Of a DNA stretch of 35,961 nucleotides, positions 34,804 through 35,961 are shown in pieces. The stretch is from Gordonia otitidis NBRC 100426 (GTDB lineage: Bacteria; Actinomycetota; Actinomycetes; Mycobacteriales; Mycobacteriaceae). A program made the position numbers and the translations under genes. How positions within the stretch are numbered: the first letter of the stretch is position 1; every line of letters begins with the position of its first letter. The stretch spans positions 1-35,961 of the forward strand of contig NZ_BAFB01000266.1 of assembly GCF_000248075.1 (NCBI RefSeq). Reading direction: 5' to 3'. The notes under the pieces were generated by a model that made no database searches, was not told the origin of the DNA, and saw only the letters and a list, made by a program, of their open reading frames with translations.

Positions 34804-35769
34804 ATGCGTGTCGATCTCGACACGTTCCGTCCTGGTGGTGACCAAGCCATGAGGAATCTGCCGATCGACGTCGCGATCGACGGCTACGTGCCTCGACAGA
34901 TACAGGAAACGACATGGCGCGTAATCGAAGACGAAGTGCGTCAAATCGTCCGCGACTCTCAGCCCGCGACAGGAACGTCCGCCGATCATCACATGCTGGC
35001 AGTCACCCATTTCCTCGCCTGGGCGGTCGATCAGCAGCGCTCCCGTGAGCGCGAGCGGCTCTTCGTACCCGAGGTCGTCGAACACTATGTGGCCACGGCG
35101 TGTGAACATCTCTCACCCGTCAGTCGCGGAACGCGTCGTTCGGTCCTCCGGACGGTCGGACGGCGCGTCACTCGGAGAGCTCGCTGGGACTCACCCGCAC
35201 CGGTGTATCCAACCTCCAAGAGCCGGCCGCCTTACACAGACGAACAGTGCCGGTGGCTGGTCAAATGCGTTGACTCCCAATCCAGCCCCTCTCGACGCCG
35301 CGTACTTCAATCACTTCTCGGCCTGGGTCTCGGGGCCGGGCTGACACCCGATGAGGTCGCCTCTCTCACAACAAACAGCCTCATCAACGCATCGCCCGGC
35401 AGGATGAGGATTATCCTGCCAGGTCGGATTGTTCCCGTCCGATCGCGCTACGCACCTCTTCTTGAGGGTCTCATCGATACTTTGGCCCCTGGTGCAGTAC
35501 TCGTTCGTGACAAGCCACTGCCGCGGGTGGAGACGATCTCCAACCTGCTCGCTCGTTGTGATCTTCCAGAGGGCCTTCGACCGCTGACCATGTCTCGACT
35601 TCGCCAAACCTGGGCTCTTGACGCATTAGCCTCATCTGCACCGCTGCCATCGGTGATGGCCGCGTACGGGTGCAGATCGCTCACATTCACCGATGCGGTG
35701 TTCGCTCGACTTACCGAGATGGCTGCGTCTGCAGACATCATTTCGGACGCACGGCTCTACGACTTCTGA
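34804..35769 (+). CDS. Degenerate tyrosine-recombinase-like protein
   Basis: The product has 321 residues from ATG 34804 (MRVDLDTFRPGGDQAMRNLP); ATG 34849 and 34720 are alternatives and none has a strong ribosome site. A SAM-like core-binding region (ADHHMLAVTHFLAWAVDQ) is followed by a catalytic-domain-like part: LLGLGLGAGLTPDEVASL aligns with the usual T-G-L-R-x-x-E-L box, LPGRIVPVRSRYAPLLEGLI with the beta-hairpin, and MSRLRQTWALDAL with H-x-L-R-H-T. The first catalytic Arg is Thr, the His of HxxR is Ser and no Tyr nucleophile stands at the expected place (TFTDAVFARL). So it is probably not an active recombinase. It is followed at 4 bp by another gene. Confidence 0.65.
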   Translation: MRVDLDTFRPGGDQAMRNLPIDVAIDGYVPRQIQETTWRVIEDEVRQIVRDSQPATGTSADHHMLAVTHFLAWAVDQQRSRERERLFVPEVVEHYVATACEHLSPVSRGTRRSVLRTVGRRVTRRARWDSPAPVYPTSKSRPPYTDEQCRWLVKCVDSQSSPSRRRVLQSLLGLGLGAGLTPDEVASLTTNSLINASPGRMRIILPGRIVPVRSRYAPLLEGLIDTLAPGAVLVRDKPLPRVETISNLLARCDLPEGLRPLTMSRLRQTWALDALASSAPLPSVMAAYGCRSLTFTDAVFARLTEMAASADIISDARLYDF

Positions 35770-35772
35770 CTC

Positions 35773-35961
35773 ATGGGTAAGATCCCGCGCTATAGAACGA
35801 AGGACCTCGGCGACGGCCCAGGCTGTAGCACAAAGGTTTTCGAGATCGCATTCGACAGTGCGCTCCGCGCGCCCGCGCGCCATCACCTTCATGCGATCAT
35901 GGTGGAAGACAACAACGGTCGGCCCCGGGAGTTCACGCCTTTCCAGTTCTTCACACGGGGG
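35773..35961 (+). CDS. Unknown protein, partial (runs off right edge)
   Basis: ATG 35773 lies 3 bp after the stop of the recombinase-like gene and stays open to the window end (63 codons). It reads MGKIPRYRTKDLGDGPGCST followed by KVFEIAFDSALRAPARHHLH and a PFQFFTR segment. The tight spacing and codon use suggest it is real and cotranscribed with the gene upstream. I do not recognise the family. Confidence 0.55.
   Translation, partial: MGKIPRYRTKDLGDGPGCSTKVFEIAFDSALRAPARHHLHAIMVEDNNGRPREFTPFQFFTRG

Overview
The window looks like chromosomal DNA of a high-GC mycolic-acid actinobacterium (Mycobacteriales, most like Gordonia, Williamsia or Rhodococcus). The basis is the intact fhaA-fhaB-pstP-rodA-pbpA-pknA-pknB run next to a tRNA-Leu and followed by trpG/pabA, crgA, a PH-domain membrane protein, ppiA and a CwsA-like gene. 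This is the order found near oriC in Mycobacterium tuberculosis (Rv0020c down to Rv0008c). I cannot name the species from sequence alone.

Layout. (1) 1-6236 is a decayed accessory/defence segment. An IS3-family orfA runs off the left edge. Its end cuts a PLD-nuclease/helicase gene just before the Walker B/DEAH position. Upstream of that gene lies a large Eco57I/PglX-like adenine methylase, split by an apparent -1 frameshift, and a divergent Abi_C-domain gene. (2) 6237-23038 is conserved core: tRNA-Leu(CAG), the cell-division/cell-wall Ser/Thr kinase operon on the + strand, then trpG (-), crgA (+), a PH-domain gene (+), a rhomboid (-), ppiA (-), a tiny CwsA-like gene (+), a proline-rich DUF4190 protein (+), a cutinase (+) and a DUF1622 protein (-). 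(3) 23425-35961 is a second accessory island. It begins at an AlbA_2-domain gene cut off mid-domain, then carries on the - strand hsdM-hsdS-hsdR (type I restriction-modification) followed downstream by a large coiled-coil protein, a DUF262 protein and a HEPN RNase-like protein. Divergent from hsdM, on the + strand, are a small ribbon-helix-helix-like gene, a degenerate tyrosine-recombinase-like gene and a partial unknown gene.

How the genes work together. In the core operon FhaA, FhaB, PstP, PknA and PknB form the phospho-signalling loop that controls peptidoglycan precursor export and polymerisation, and RodA/PbpA are the SEDS glycosyltransferase/transpeptidase pair. Four-base ATGA/GTGA overlaps show tight translational coupling from fhaB to pknB. 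In the right island the coiled-coil/DUF262/HEPN trio is the best candidate for an undescribed defence module: a DUF262 (GmrS/SspE-like) sensor lacking its usual nuclease domain, coupled at 4 bp to a HEPN RNase and preceded by a large protein I do not recognise.

A regulatory oddity is a 46-bp composite repeat (palindrome plus DnaA-box-like element), present twice 578 bp apart around the PH-domain gene. One copy merges into an intrinsic terminator.
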